Made by a program: the position numbers and the translations under genes. Source: Roseovarius sp. A-2 (lineage in GTDB: Bacteria; Pseudomonadota; Alphaproteobacteria; Rhodobacterales; Rhodobacteraceae). Taken from it: a stretch of 64,000 nucleotides of DNA. A model generated the notes under the pieces. That model was not told the DNA's origin and did not search any database. It saw only the letters and a program-made list of their open reading frames with translations. Position 1 is the stretch's first letter; each line of letters begins with the position of its first letter. This document shows, piece by piece, positions 1-8,877 of this stretch. The DNA is taken from the NCBI RefSeq assembly GCF_002072155.1, contig NZ_BDIY01000001.1, forward strand, positions 434,001 through 498,000, written 5' to 3'.

Positions 1-2
1 GC

Positions 3-89
3 ACCCATTCGGACCTTTTGGCGCGGCAGGGGCGCTATGCCGCGCTCTGGCAACGGCAGGCGTCCGGGCAGGACGAGACAGCGGCGTGA
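3..89 (+). CDS. C-terminal end of an ABC exporter (partial)
   Basis: The window opens inside a reading frame that ends at a TGA at 87-89. The 28 visible residues read THSDLLARQGRYAALWQRQ and then an acidic tail. This is the usual end of the nucleotide-binding domain of fused ABC exporters (ABCB/Atm1 type), where a switch histidine is followed by a Leu-Leu segment and Tyr-Ala-x-Leu-Trp. The remainder of the gene lies outside the window, so the substrate cannot be named. It is co-directional with the HNH gene but separated by about 160 bases that contain a likely promoter. Confidence 0.7.
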   Translation, partial: THSDLLARQGRYAALWQRQASGQDETAA

Positions 90-170
90 CTTCTGTCATG
101 GCAGAGTTACATTTGCCGCCTATATCGCGGTCTAAATATGCTACGATATAGCACGCTTGCCAGAGGCCGA

Positions 171-186
171 ACACGATATATAGTGG
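171..186 (+). promoter_or_regulatory. NrdR-like box upstream of the HNH gene
   Basis: ACACGATATATAGTGG agrees at 14 of 16 positions with the NrdR consensus as I remember it (acaCwAtATaTwGtgt). A weaker, partly palindromic AT-rich segment (GCTACGATATAGC, 140-152) is centred about three helical turns upstream, the spacing usual for paired NrdR boxes. The site ends 65 bases before the HNH start codon, a promoter-proximal position. It could instead be only an AT-rich -10 region. Confidence 0.4.
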
Positions 187-251
187 CAGTCAGGTGGGGC
201 AGTTTCACCGCACCGCTTTGAACCGGGGCCGCGAGAAGGGCAGTTCAGACG

Positions 252-836
252 ATGGACGGGGATTTCAGAACTGAATTTGTGAGAGAGCCTGCCGCGTTGC
301 GGCAATTTCCGGCTCTGGTGCTCAATGCGGATTACCGGCCGCTGTCATATTATCCGCTATCGCTCTGGACATGGCAGGAGGCGGTCAAGGCGGCCTGGTC
401 GGACCGGGTGGACATCGTTGCCGAGTACGACCATTGGGTGCGCAGCCCGAGTACCGAGATACGGATACCGTCGGTCATCGTCCTTCGGGATTTTGTCAGA
501 CCTCAAAAGCGCGTGGCCTTCACGCGCTTTAATTTATTCCTGCGGGACGAATTTCGCTGCCAGTATTGCGGTGCCAAGGGCGATCTGACCTTCGATCACG
601 TCGTGCCGCGCGCACGGGGCGGGATTACAAGCTGGGAAAATGTCGTCGCGGCCTGCAGCCCGTGCAATCTGCGCAAGGGTTCGCGCAGCCTGCGGCAGGC
701 GAGGATGAACCTGCGCAAGCCGCCGCGCGCACCGGGGGCCGAGCAGCTGCGCAACATGGGCCGCAAGTTCCCGCCCAACCATCTGCATGAAAGCTGGCTG
801 GATTTCCTCTACTGGGATGCCGAACTGGAGGCATGA
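252..836 (+). CDS. HNH endonuclease family protein
   Basis: A 194-residue protein with a C-terminal HNH nuclease fold. C103 and C106 and C135 and C138 form the zinc-binding CxxC pairs. D115-H116, N130 and N139 supply the DH...N...N catalytic pattern, and a basic tail follows. The N-terminal half (PALVLNADYRPLSYYPLSLW) is typical of a conserved stand-alone HNH family common in alphaproteobacteria and cyanobacteria, whose biological target is not established. No restriction or homing partner is next to it, so a restriction role is not supported. An NrdR-like box lies upstream and a strong hairpin terminator follows. Confidence 0.85.
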   Translation: MDGDFRTEFVREPAALRQFPALVLNADYRPLSYYPLSLWTWQEAVKAAWSDRVDIVAEYDHWVRSPSTEIRIPSVIVLRDFVRPQKRVAFTRFNLFLRDEFRCQYCGAKGDLTFDHVVPRARGGITSWENVVAACSPCNLRKGSRSLRQARMNLRKPPRAPGAEQLRNMGRKFPPNHLHESWLDFLYWDAELEA

Positions 837-845
837 GCCAATAAA

Positions 846-867
846 AAGGCACCCCGCAGGGTGCCTT
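846..867. terminator. Bidirectional hairpin between HNH and bactofilin genes
   Basis: AAGGCACCC and GGGTGCCTT are perfect complements around a CGCA loop. The hairpin lies between two convergent genes, 10 bases after the HNH stop and 23 bases beyond the bactofilin stop. A-rich sequence before and T residues after it suit termination from both sides. Confidence 0.8.
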
Positions 868-889
868 CTAGGTCTCATGTGACACTGCG

Positions 890-1426
890 TCAGCCTTGCT
901 TGGCGTCAGCCGGTTTTGCAGCGGGTTGCTGCTGTGTCGCCTGGGCCGGCTTGGCGGCGGATTTGTTGCCCGAGAGCGGGTCGTCCTGACGCTGCACCGA
1001 GCCTTCGAAATGCGCACCGCTCTCGATGGCGATGGTCTTGTGGATGATGTCGCCCTCGACCCGCGCGGTGGAGGTGAGGCGCACCTTGAGACCGCGCACG
1101 CGGCCAACGATGCGGCCGTTGATCACCACGTCATCGGCGATCACCTCTCCCTTGACCGTGGCCCCTTCGCCAATGGTCAAAAGATGCGCCCGGATGTCGC
1201 CCTCGATCGTGCCTTCGACTTGAATGTCGCCAGTGGTCTTGAGATTGCCGGTGACATGCAGGTCAGACGAGAGCACCGAGGCGGGTGGTTTCGCCTTGGC
1301 GGCCTGCGCCTTGAACTCGCCCGCGCTACTGTCTGGGCGGGCGCTGTCGAGACGGTTCTCGGGAGTAGCCGGTTTGCTCTCGGCGGGCTTTTGCGCGGGT
1401 TCGTTGATCTTGCTCTTAGAAAACAT
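890..1426 (-). CDS. Bactofilin (polymer-forming cytoskeletal protein)
   Basis: A 178-residue protein. About residues 48-140 form the bactofilin beta-helix, visible as short repeats with alternating hydrophobics and glycines (GDIQVEGTIEGDI, GEVIADDVVINGRIVGRV). It is flanked by disordered Lys/Pro/Ala tails. Bactofilins polymerise without nucleotide and scaffold cell-wall enzymes at the membrane. The start overlaps the end of the M23 peptidase gene by 11 bases, so the two are translated together. Bactofilin with an M23 endopeptidase is a known shape-determining pair in several bacteria, for example CcmA with Csd1 in Helicobacter and BacA with LmdC in Hyphomonas. It is the second gene of the pair. 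Confidence 0.93.
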   Translation of the reverse strand: MFSKSKINEPAQKPAESKPATPENRLDSARPDSSAGEFKAQAAKAKPPASVLSSDLHVTGNLKTTGDIQVEGTIEGDIRAHLLTIGEGATVKGEVIADDVVINGRIVGRVRGLKVRLTSTARVEGDIIHKTIAIESGAHFEGSVQRQDDPLSGNKSAAKPAQATQQQPAAKPADAKQG

Positions 1427-2735
1427 TTCTCGCTGCCTTGATATAGGTCATGGGGTTGACGGCCTTGCCGTCCACGCGGACTTCGTAGTGCAGATGAGTG
1501 CCGGTGGACCGTCCTGTGTTGCCCATATCACCAATTCGATCCCCGCGCGAGACCCTTTGACCGGGCTTCACGCGGATTCGCGACATATGGGCGTAGCGGG
1601 TCTCGATGCCGAAGGCATGCTCTATCTTCACGAGGCGGCCGTAGCCAGACAGCCAGCCCGCGTGGCTGACCACGCCATCGGCGGTGGCATGGATCGGGGT
1701 GCCGTGTGGGGCCGCGAAATCGGTTCCGGCATGCATGCGCCCCCATCTCTTGCCAAAGCCCGAGGTGAAACGGAACCCGCTCTTGACGGGCAGGGCAAAG
1801 GGGGCCTTTTCGGCGGCGAGCCGGTAGAGGTTGAGCTCGTCGAGGCGGCCGAGAATGCGATTGGCGCGCTCTGCATCCGGCGAAAGCGTCTCGCCGCGCG
1901 TCGAGAGCATGGCCGGCATCAGAGGGCCGCCCTGACCGGAATAGCCGCGGCGCACCGTATCGAGCAGCCTGTCGGTATTGAGCCCCGCAGCGCGGAACAT
2001 CTTGTCGAGTGGTTCGACCGAGACCGCCATGGCGTCTTCGATCTGGCTGAAAATCTGGTCGTTCTGGTCCTGCAGGAGGCGCAGCTCATAGGCCATCTCA
2101 TCGGCCCGCACGAGCGCCTGCTGCGCATCGGCGATCGTCTTATCTCGGGCCTCGGCGGTGTCGGCAAGCGCGGCGGACAGGAAATCGACCGTGCTGTCGC
2201 TGCCAGTGCTGCCGTTTTCGCCAACGCCGGTCTCGCCCCCCTCGTCGAGCCGTGCGGCAAGGCGTTCGGCCTCGGCCTTGGCCGTTTCGCGCTCCGTCAT
2301 GGTGCGCCGCAATGTGGCCTGAATCACTTCGATGCCGGTTTCCAGTTCCTGCCGCCGCGTTTCGGAGGCGAGCAGTTCGGATTGCATCGCGGAAATCTGT
2401 TCGAGCGCGAAGCTGAAGCGTTCCTGCGCCGCCAGCGCCTCGTGCGCGCGCTTGTCTCGCTCGTCGGCGAGGGTGTTGAGCCGCATTTCGTAGGTCTGCA
2501 ATTCGCGCTTGGCCTGTTCGCGGAAATTGCCTGCGCCGATCGAATCCATCACCAGCACCGAGGTGGCGATGATCGCCCAGGCTACGATGGCCGCCGCACC
2601 GCTGCACGCGATCAGCTGCGTCGCCGGGCCAAGCCGGATGAAGCGTGTGTCGGTATCGGAACGCAGGAATACCCGTCTTTCGGGAAAGTAGCGTTCGAGG
2701 AATGAATGAAGCTTGATTCCAAGTCGTGTTCTCAC
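1416..2735 (-). CDS. M23 family membrane-anchored peptidoglycan endopeptidase
   Basis: A 439-residue protein with a GTG start preceded by AAGGAA. A short basic cytoplasmic head is followed by one membrane segment (about residues 43-65), a long charged coiled coil (about 70-230) and a C-terminal LytM domain (about 310-425). H335 and D339 (HAGTD), H383, and H414/H416 (HLH) form the zinc site and catalytic set, so it should be active. It probably cleaves peptide cross-links in the periplasm, positioned by the coiled coil. The overlapping downstream gene is a bactofilin, which suggests the pair localises wall cutting. It resembles LmdC-type hydrolases rather than the catalytically dead EnvC/NlpD activators. 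Confidence 0.9.
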   Translation of the reverse strand: MRTRLGIKLHSFLERYFPERRVFLRSDTDTRFIRLGPATQLIACSGAAAIVAWAIIATSVLVMDSIGAGNFREQAKRELQTYEMRLNTLADERDKRAHEALAAQERFSFALEQISAMQSELLASETRRQELETGIEVIQATLRRTMTERETAKAEAERLAARLDEGGETGVGENGSTGSDSTVDFLSAALADTAEARDKTIADAQQALVRADEMAYELRLLQDQNDQIFSQIEDAMAVSVEPLDKMFRAAGLNTDRLLDTVRRGYSGQGGPLMPAMLSTRGETLSPDAERANRILGRLDELNLYRLAAEKAPFALPVKSGFRFTSGFGKRWGRMHAGTDFAAPHGTPIHATADGVVSHAGWLSGYGRLVKIEHAFGIETRYAHMSRIRVKPGQRVSRGDRIGDMGNTGRSTGTHLHYEVRVDGKAVNPMTYIKAARNVF

Positions 2736-2865
2736 GCGGTCTGGTTCCTTGTTGTCCTTCCACCAAACGACGTTCTTTGAGGCACTTGGCCGACGTCTTG
2801 GGCTAGTGCTTAGCCACCGGGCAGAGTTTGGGCAAGAAATTTGACCAAATCGAGGGGGTATCTGG

Positions 2866-2896
2866 GCCGATTCCCGCCAAGTTGGCGGAAAATCGC
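2866..2896 (-). terminator. Hairpin downstream of the DUF455 gene
   Basis: CCGCCAA and TTGGCGG pair around a single base, and the stem extends outward with one bulge (GCCGATT against AAATCGCC). It begins about 20 bases after the DUF455 stop on the minus strand. There is no clear T tract, so factor-independent termination is only likely. Confidence 0.45.
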
Positions 2897-2915
2897 CTAT
2901 ATTCGGCAGTGCCGT

Positions 2916-3743
2916 TCAACCGCGCGTTGTGGCGTTGTCGGCCAGCGGCCAGTAGAAATCCGGCGGCAGCCCGGCTTCGGCACGCTTTTCCTCGTTGAAG
3001 GGGGGCTTGAGCGCGCCGTGGAAATAGCGCCGCACGAGGTCGTGAAAGACCTCTTTGGGATCGACATCGTGGCGACCGCACAGGAAATGGAACCACTTAG
3101 ACCCATAAGCCACGTGATGCACCTCTTCGGCATAGATCACCTGCATGGCGTCAACCGCACGCGTAGCACCTGCGCGCTCGAAGATCGCGATCATGCCGGG
3201 GGTCACGTCGAGACCGCGCGCCTCGAGCACCATTGGCACCACGGCGAGGCGGCCCATCAGGTCATGAGCCGTATCTTCGGCGGCGCGCCACATTCCCGCA
3301 TGCGCGGGCAGGGCACCGTAATGGCTGCCCATCTCTTCGAGGCAATCGCATATCAGGTTGAAATGCTTGGATTCCTCATCTGCGGATTTGACCCAGTCGT
3401 CATAGAATCCCATGGGCATCGGCGTGTCGGTGAATCGCGCGATGATGTCCCAATGCAGATCGACGGCGTTCAGTTCGATATGCGCCACCGCGTGCAGCAT
3501 CGCGATGCGGCCCTTTTCCGAGCCGGGACGGCGGCGCGGCACCTCGCGCGGGTCGAGCAGTTCGGGCCGGTCGGGGCGCGCCGGGAGCGGCGGCGGCGTG
3601 GCATGGCCGAGCGGGATGTTGCGGCCCGCCGTGCGCGCCGCAGTCCACGTGGCCGCATGCGCGCGCGACAACGCAGTCTTGTCGCGGCCATCGGCTGTGC
3701 TCAGAACCTCGACGGCCATCTCTGCAAGTGTCGGGCCGCTCAC
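2916..3743 (-). CDS. DUF455 family ferritin-like protein
   Basis: A 275-residue all-helical protein of the DUF455 family (ferritin-like superfamily, related to the MiaE tRNA hydroxylase). Metal-ligand type motifs AHIELNAVDLHWD, DEESKHF, EARGLDV and AEEVHH occur in the expected order for a di-iron four-helix bundle. The start chosen is a GTG whose last bases overlap the stop of the peroxiredoxin gene (GTGA). It gives an N-terminus SGPTLAEMAVEVL; an in-frame ATG eight codons later is the alternative. The overlap implies coupled translation with the peroxiredoxin. The substrate is unknown. Confidence 0.87.
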   Translation of the reverse strand: MSGPTLAEMAVEVLSTADGRDKTALSRAHAATWTAARTAGRNIPLGHATPPPLPARPDRPELLDPREVPRRRPGSEKGRIAMLHAVAHIELNAVDLHWDIIARFTDTPMPMGFYDDWVKSADEESKHFNLICDCLEEMGSHYGALPAHAGMWRAAEDTAHDLMGRLAVVPMVLEARGLDVTPGMIAIFERAGATRAVDAMQVIYAEEVHHVAYGSKWFHFLCGRHDVDPKEVFHDLVRRYFHGALKPPFNEEKRAEAGLPPDFYWPLADNATTRG

Positions 3744-4201
3744 AGCCCGCGCACCGCCTCGAGCACCTCTTCGGCATGACCGGGCACCTTGACCTTGCGC
3801 CATTCGCGCGCGATGCGGCCCTCGCCGTCGATCAGGAAGGTCGAGCGTTCGATCCCCATGAAAGTCTTGCCATACATGTTTTTCTCCTTCCAGACGCCGA
3901 ACGCCTCGCAGACCTCGCTCTCGGCATCCGACAAGAGCGGCACACTGAGCCCGTGCTTGTCGCGGAATTTCTCGTGGCTGACAACGCTGTCCTTGGAAAT
4001 GCCGAGAACCGTCGCGCCTGCGGCCTCGAACTCGGATTGCAGGCCGGAAAAGGCGATGGCTTCCTTGGTGCAACCGGATGTGTCGTCGCGCGGATAGAAG
4101 AACAGAACCACCGTGCGCGGACGCAAGGCAGAGAGTGTCACGCTGTCGCTGCCATCGCGGGGCAGGGTGAAATCGGGAGCGGGTTGGGCTGTGTCGGACA
4201 T
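3740..4201 (-). CDS. bcp: Peroxiredoxin, Bcp/PrxQ type
   Basis: A 153-residue thioredoxin-fold thiol peroxidase that reduces hydrogen peroxide and organic peroxides. The peroxidatic cysteine lies in YPRDDTSGCTKEA (Cys 44). The residue five positions on, a resolving cysteine in E. coli Bcp, is Ile here, so another thiol such as Cys 92 or an external one must resolve the sulfenate. The ATG at 4201 is preferred over one two codons upstream because AAGGA is then six bases away instead of directly adjacent. The stop overlaps the DUF455 start. Confidence 0.93.
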   Translation of the reverse strand: MSDTAQPAPDFTLPRDGSDSVTLSALRPRTVVLFFYPRDDTSGCTKEAIAFSGLQSEFEAAGATVLGISKDSVVSHEKFRDKHGLSVPLLSDAESEVCEAFGVWKEKNMYGKTFMGIERSTFLIDGEGRIAREWRKVKVPGHAEEVLEAVRGL

Positions 4202-4308
4202 GCGCATTCCTTGTGATCAAAATTGTGAGTTCCATATTAGCCCGTGACAGGCGAGAATAAAGTGATGAGGCAGAAGCAGGACGCAAAGAAAGCGCCCGAC
4301 CGGAAAAG

Positions 4309-7300
4309 ATGAGCGAAACCGACAGGCCAAACGACCGCCCGCCCGAAGCGGCGCCGGATCCGGTGCGCGAGCGTCGTTCCCGCCGGGCATCTCCTGCGCG
4401 CCGGGCTTTGCACCATGTCGGTCAGTTCTGCTTCGGGTGTTCGATTCTGGCGCTCGTGATCACGCTAGGATTGGTCGCGGTACTGGCGGCGGGGATCGAG
4501 GTGCCCGGATGGGTCCGGTCCGACCTGAGCCAACGCATCAACCGCGACCTGCCGAACCACGTGCTGCGCTTCGAGGGAATGGGTCTCAGCCTCGGGCCCG
4601 ACATGGCCCCGAGGGTAGATCTGCGCGCAGTCTCGTTCGACGACACGAACGGGCACCGCCTCGCCGATCTCGCGGGTTTGCAGATCAGGATTTCCCGGGC
4701 GGCACTGCTGCGCGGCGAGGTACGCGCGTCGGCGATACGGCTCGAGGGCGGGCGACTCTTGCTGCGGCGCAGCGAGAGTGGCGAGTTGTCGATCGAGGTC
4801 GAGGGCGGCGGTCAACCCGCTCAGGGCACCGTCACCGAACAGATTGGCGCGCTGCTGGCGCAGCCGCAATTGGCCTCCCTGCGCGAAGTGACGGCAGAAA
4901 ACCTGAGCCTGCGCTACGAGGATGCGCGTTCCGGGCGGGCCTGGTCTGCCGATGGCGGGCAGGCGAGCCTGACGCGCGAGGGCGATCAGGTGACGCTGCG
5001 CGGCAATGTAACGGTCCTGGGAGCGCGCGAATACGCAACCTCCATCGAGGTGAATTACAGCGCGCAAGTGGGCGCGAGAGCCGCGGAATTCGGCGTGCGC
5101 TTTGAGGATATTCCGGCAGGCGAGATCGCCGGACAGTCGCCCGCGCTGGCCTGGCTGGCCGCGCTCGATGCGCCGATTTCGGGGGCGTTGCGGGCTGCCG
5201 TGGACGAGGCGGGACGGCTTGGGCCGCTCAATGCCACGTTGCAGATCGGTGCGGGTGCGTTGCAGCCCAATCCGGCCACCTCGCCGATCCCCTTCGAGGC
5301 GGCACGCAGCTATTTCACCTATGACCCGGCGACGCAGACGATCCAATTTTCCGAATTGTCGGTCGATAGCGGGTGGGGCCGGGCCCGCGCCGATGGCACC
5401 GCGCGTCTGATCGGGATGGAGACCGGGTGGCCGCGCGAGTTGCAGGCACAGATTTCGTTTGCCGAGATCGTGGCCGATCCGCCGGAGCTCTACTCTGAGC
5501 CGATAGCCTTCGAGGGGGCCGCCATGGATATGCGTCTCAAGCTCGATCCTTTCGTGCTGTCGCTCGGGGCGTTGCGGCTGAACGATCAGGGCCGCACGCT
5601 GCGCCTCAGCGGCGAGGCGCGCGGGCAGCCGGACGGCTGGGCGCTGGCGCTCGAGGGGGCGCTGGATGGGATCGCGCCCGAGCGGTTGCTGGCGCTCTGG
5701 CCACGCTCGGTCAAGCCCAAGACCCGCGACTGGATCACCGAGAATGTGCGCGAGGTCACACTGAGCGATATTCAGGTCGCGCTGCGCGCCGGTGCGGGGA
5801 CCCTGCCGGATTTCTTTGTCGGCTTCGATTTTGACGATCTCAGCACGGTCTACGTGCGTGACGTTCCGCCCATCGAGGGCGCGAAAGGGCATGCCTCGAT
5901 CCGCGACAACCGTTTTGTCATGCATGCCGCTCAAGGCCACGTGACGGCGGCGCAGGGCGGGCGTATCGACATCTCGGGCACCACGTTTTCGATCCCCGAC
6001 ATCCGGATCAAGCAAAGCCCGGCGCAGGCGCAGTTGAGAACCGACAGCACCATCACTGCCGCCCTGTCGCTGCTCGATTCGCCGCCCTTCCGCTTTCTGG
6101 AAAAGGCCGGGCAGCCGGTGAGCCTTGCCGACGGACGCGCGCGGCTGAAGGGCAATCTGAATTTCCTGATGAAGGACCGGCTGACACCCGAGGAGGTGGC
6201 CTTCGAGGTGACCGGCGCATTGCGCGACCTGCGCTCGGAGACACTGGTAAAGGGGCGCGTTCTGTCCGCCTCGGCGCTCGCGGTGGAGGCCAGCAATCGC
6301 GGCATCCGGATCGGCGGTGAGGCGCGGATCGGCACGGTTCCGCTGTCAGGGAACTGGAGCATGCCGCTTGGTCCCGGCACGGGCGGGGAAAGTCGTGTGC
6401 GCGGGCAGATCGAACTGTCGGAACGCTTTGTCCGGGAATTCGGAATCGGCCTGCCGCCGGGCACATTCTCGGGGGCCGGGCAAGGCGAGGTCGAGATCGG
6501 CTTTGGCAAGGACATTCCGGGGCAATTCGCCCTCACCTCGGATCTTGCCGGGCTCGGACTGCGCCTGCCGCAGATCGACTGGGCGCTCGGCGAGGCGGGC
6601 ACCGGGCGGCTCGACGTGACGGGCACGCTCGGCCCCCGGCCAGAGATCGAGGGGTTGAGCCTCGACGCCGCCGGGCTGCGCGCGCGCGGATCGGTCACGA
6701 CGGCAGAGGACGGTGGCTTTGAGCGGGCCACATTCTCCAGTGTAGAGATCGGCGACTGGTTGAATGCGCCCGTCACGCTGATCGGGCGCGGTTTGGGGCG
6801 TGCGCCGCGCATCGAGATCAATGGCGGCACGTTGGATCTGCGCAGCATGACGGTGTTTGGCGGAGCGCAGAACGAGACGCCGAGCGAGGAGGGCGCGACC
6901 GGCGGCGGGCCGGTCGCGCTCCGGCTCGACCGGTTGCAGCTTTCCGACACGATCAGCCTGACCGATTTCGATGCCGATCTACAGACGGCAGGCGGCATGC
7001 AGGGCGCGTTTTCCGGTCGGGTCAACGGCAAGACGGCGATCAGCGGGGATATCGTGCCGCAGGAGGGTCGCAGCGCTTTCCGGATTCGCAGCGAGGACGC
7101 GGGGGGCGTTCTAGGGGCGGCGAGCCTGCTCAAGAGCGCGCGCAATGGTCGGATGGAGCTCATTCTCATCCCCGCGCCGGAGCCGGGCAGTTATGACGGT
7201 GTGTTGGGAATCGACGAGATCCGCATCAAGGAGGCCCCGGCGCTTGCGGCACTCTTGAACACCATCAGCATTGTCGGGCTGCTTGAACAGCTTGACGGGC

Positions 7301-7725
7301 AAGGGCTGCACTTTGCCCGGATCGACGCGCGTTTTCGGCTAAGCCCGACCCGGCTTGTGCTGCTCGAGGGCAGTGCGGTCGGGGCCTCGGTCGGTCTGTC
7401 GATGGACGGGTTCTACGACGTGGTTTCAAAGCGGATGGACATGCAGGGCGTGATCTCTCCGGTTTACGTGGTGAATGCCATTGGCGAAGTCTTTACGCGC
7501 CCTGGCGAAGGTCTTATTGGCTTCAACTACACGATCAAGGGGCCGGTCTCGGGCCCGACAGTCAACATCAACCCGCTCTCGGCATTGACCCCGGGGTTCC
7601 TGCGCGAGATGTTCCGCAGGCCCGCGCCGCAGGTAGAGGGCGGCGGGCCTCCCGCGATGTCGCGCCAATCCAAGCCTGACGCGGGACGGGAAAAACAGCC
7701 ACCCTATGTCGGAAACGATAGATGA
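4309..7725 (+). CDS. AsmA-like / DUF3971 (YhdP-type) inner-membrane protein
   Basis: A 1138-residue protein with one N-terminal membrane segment (about residues 40-62) followed by a very long periplasmic region of repeated beta-strand stretches. The AsmA-type C-terminal region is at about 1000-1100 ([30 protein letters not shown]). Large AsmA-like proteins such as YhdP and TamB are bridge-like lipid carriers between the two membranes of Gram-negatives; that this one moves phospholipid is an inference from the family. The gene ends with ATGA shared with queA. It is divergent from bcp across about 107 bases. Confidence 0.88.
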   Translation: MSETDRPNDRPPEAAPDPVRERRSRRASPARRALHHVGQFCFGCSILALVITLGLVAVLAAGIEVPGWVRSDLSQRINRDLPNHVLRFEGMGLSLGPDMAPRVDLRAVSFDDTNGHRLADLAGLQIRISRAALLRGEVRASAIRLEGGRLLLRRSESGELSIEVEGGGQPAQGTVTEQIGALLAQPQLASLREVTAENLSLRYEDARSGRAWSADGGQASLTREGDQVTLRGNVTVLGAREYATSIEVNYSAQVGARAAEFGVRFEDIPAGEIAGQSPALAWLAALDAPISGALRAAVDEAGRLGPLNATLQIGAGALQPNPATSPIPFEAARSYFTYDPATQTIQFSELSVDSGWGRARADGTARLIGMETGWPRELQAQISFAEIVADPPELYSEPIAFEGAAMDMRLKLDPFVLSLGALRLNDQGRTLRLSGEARGQPDGWALALEGALDGIAPERLLALWPRSVKPKTRDWITENVREVTLSDIQVALRAGAGTLPDFFVGFDFDDLSTVYVRDVPPIEGAKGHASIRDNRFVMHAAQGHVTAAQGGRIDISGTTFSIPDIRIKQSPAQAQLRTDSTITAALSLLDSPPFRFLEKAGQPVSLADGRARLKGNLNFLMKDRLTPEEVAFEVTGALRDLRSETLVKGRVLSASALAVEASNRGIRIGGEARIGTVPLSGNWSMPLGPGTGGESRVRGQIELSERFVREFGIGLPPGTFSGAGQGEVEIGFGKDIPGQFALTSDLAGLGLRLPQIDWALGEAGTGRLDVTGTLGPRPEIEGLSLDAAGLRARGSVTTAEDGGFERATFSSVEIGDWLNAPVTLIGRGLGRAPRIEINGGTLDLRSMTVFGGAQNETPSEEGATGGGPVALRLDRLQLSDTISLTDFDADLQTAGGMQGAFSGRVNGKTAISGDIVPQEGRSAFRIRSEDAGGVLGAASLLKSARNGRMELILIPAPEPGSYDGVLGIDEIRIKEAPALAALLNTISIVGLLEQLDGQGLHFARIDARFRLSPTRLVLLEGSAVGASVGLSMDGFYDVVSKRMDMQGVISPVYVVNAIGEVFTRPGEGLIGFNYTIKGPVSGPTVNINPLSALTPGFLREMFRRPAPQVEGGGPPAMSRQSKPDAGREKQPPYVGNDR

Positions 7726-8810
7726 AACTCAGCGACTTCGATTTCGACCTGCCCGAGGCGCTGATCGCCACGCGGCCCGTCCGACCGCGCCGCGCCGCGC
7801 GGCTACTGGTGGCGCAGGGTGATGCAATCCATGATGCCACCGTGGCCGATCTTGGCCAATGGTTGCGGGCCGGTGATCGTCTGGTGCTCAACGATACCAA
7901 GGTGATCCCGGCGCGGCTGAGCGGACGGCGGCGGCGCGCGGGTGTGCAAGGCGAAAGCGAGGCGCGGATCGAGGTAACCTTGCTGGAGCCGGGGGCGGAC
8001 GGCACGTGGTCGGCATTGATCAAGCCGCTCAGGAAGGTGGCCGAGGGTGAGGAGATCGTGTTTTCCGAGGTGCTCTCGGCAGTGCTGGAGGCCAAGGAAG
8101 AGGGGCAGGCACGGCTGCTGTTCAACCTGACGGGCGATGACTTCGACGCAGCACTCGATGCAGCCGGGGCCATGCCGCTGCCGCCCTATATCGCGGCCAA
8201 GCGGCCTGCGGATGCACGGGATCGCGAGGATTATCAGACGCTTTGGGCGCGCAACGCGGGTGCAGTGGCGGCACCCACGGCCTCGCTGCATTTCGACGAG
8301 GTCGTGCTCGACAATCTGCGCGCGTGCGGCGTCAACTTCACCCATGTAACGCTGCATGTTGGCGCGGGTACCTTTCTGCCGGTCAAGGTCGAGGATGTCA
8401 CCACCCACAAGATGCATGCCGAATGGGGCGAGGTGAGCGCGCAGGCCGCCGCCGAGATCACTGCAACGAGGAAGGCCGGCGGGAGGGTCATCCCGGTAGG
8501 CACCACCGCCCTGCGACTGATCGAGACGGCGGCGCGCGCCACTGGTGAGATCGTGCCGTGGGAGGGCGACACCGATATCTTTATCTATCCGGGTTTTCGG
8601 TTCCGCGTGACCGATGCGCTGATGACCAATTTCCACCTGCCCAGATCGACGCTGATGATGCTTGTCTCGGCATTGATGGGCCGTGATCGGATTCGGCGCA
8701 TCTATGCCCATGCCGTGGCGCTGCGCTATCGTTTCTTCTCCTACGGGGACGCTTCCCTGTTGATACCCGCATCAAACCCTGACAGGCGGTCAACAGGCGC
8801 GACAGAATGA
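7722..8810 (+). CDS. queA: S-adenosylmethionine:tRNA ribosyltransferase-isomerase
   Basis: A 362-residue enzyme of cytosolic queuosine synthesis. It moves the ribosyl group of SAM to preQ1 at position 34 of tRNA, giving epoxyqueuosine. Family motifs include ETAAARPVRPR-like [12 protein letters not shown] near the N-terminus, [30 protein letters not shown] and [17 protein letters not shown]. The start overlaps the AsmA-like stop by four bases, indicating coupling. The tgt gene, which inserts preQ1 in the preceding step, lies 20 kb away in this window. Confidence 0.96.
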   Translation: MKLSDFDFDLPEALIATRPVRPRRAARLLVAQGDAIHDATVADLGQWLRAGDRLVLNDTKVIPARLSGRRRRAGVQGESEARIEVTLLEPGADGTWSALIKPLRKVAEGEEIVFSEVLSAVLEAKEEGQARLLFNLTGDDFDAALDAAGAMPLPPYIAAKRPADARDREDYQTLWARNAGAVAAPTASLHFDEVVLDNLRACGVNFTHVTLHVGAGTFLPVKVEDVTTHKMHAEWGEVSAQAAAEITATRKAGGRVIPVGTTALRLIETAARATGEIVPWEGDTDIFIYPGFRFRVTDALMTNFHLPRSTLMMLVSALMGRDRIRRIYAHAVALRYRFFSYGDASLLIPASNPDRRSTGATE

Positions 8811-8877
8811 GTCGCGATTGAAACAGACGCGCGCGTCCGAGCCTTGCGAGGCTGGAGTGGGCTGACGGAGAGATACG

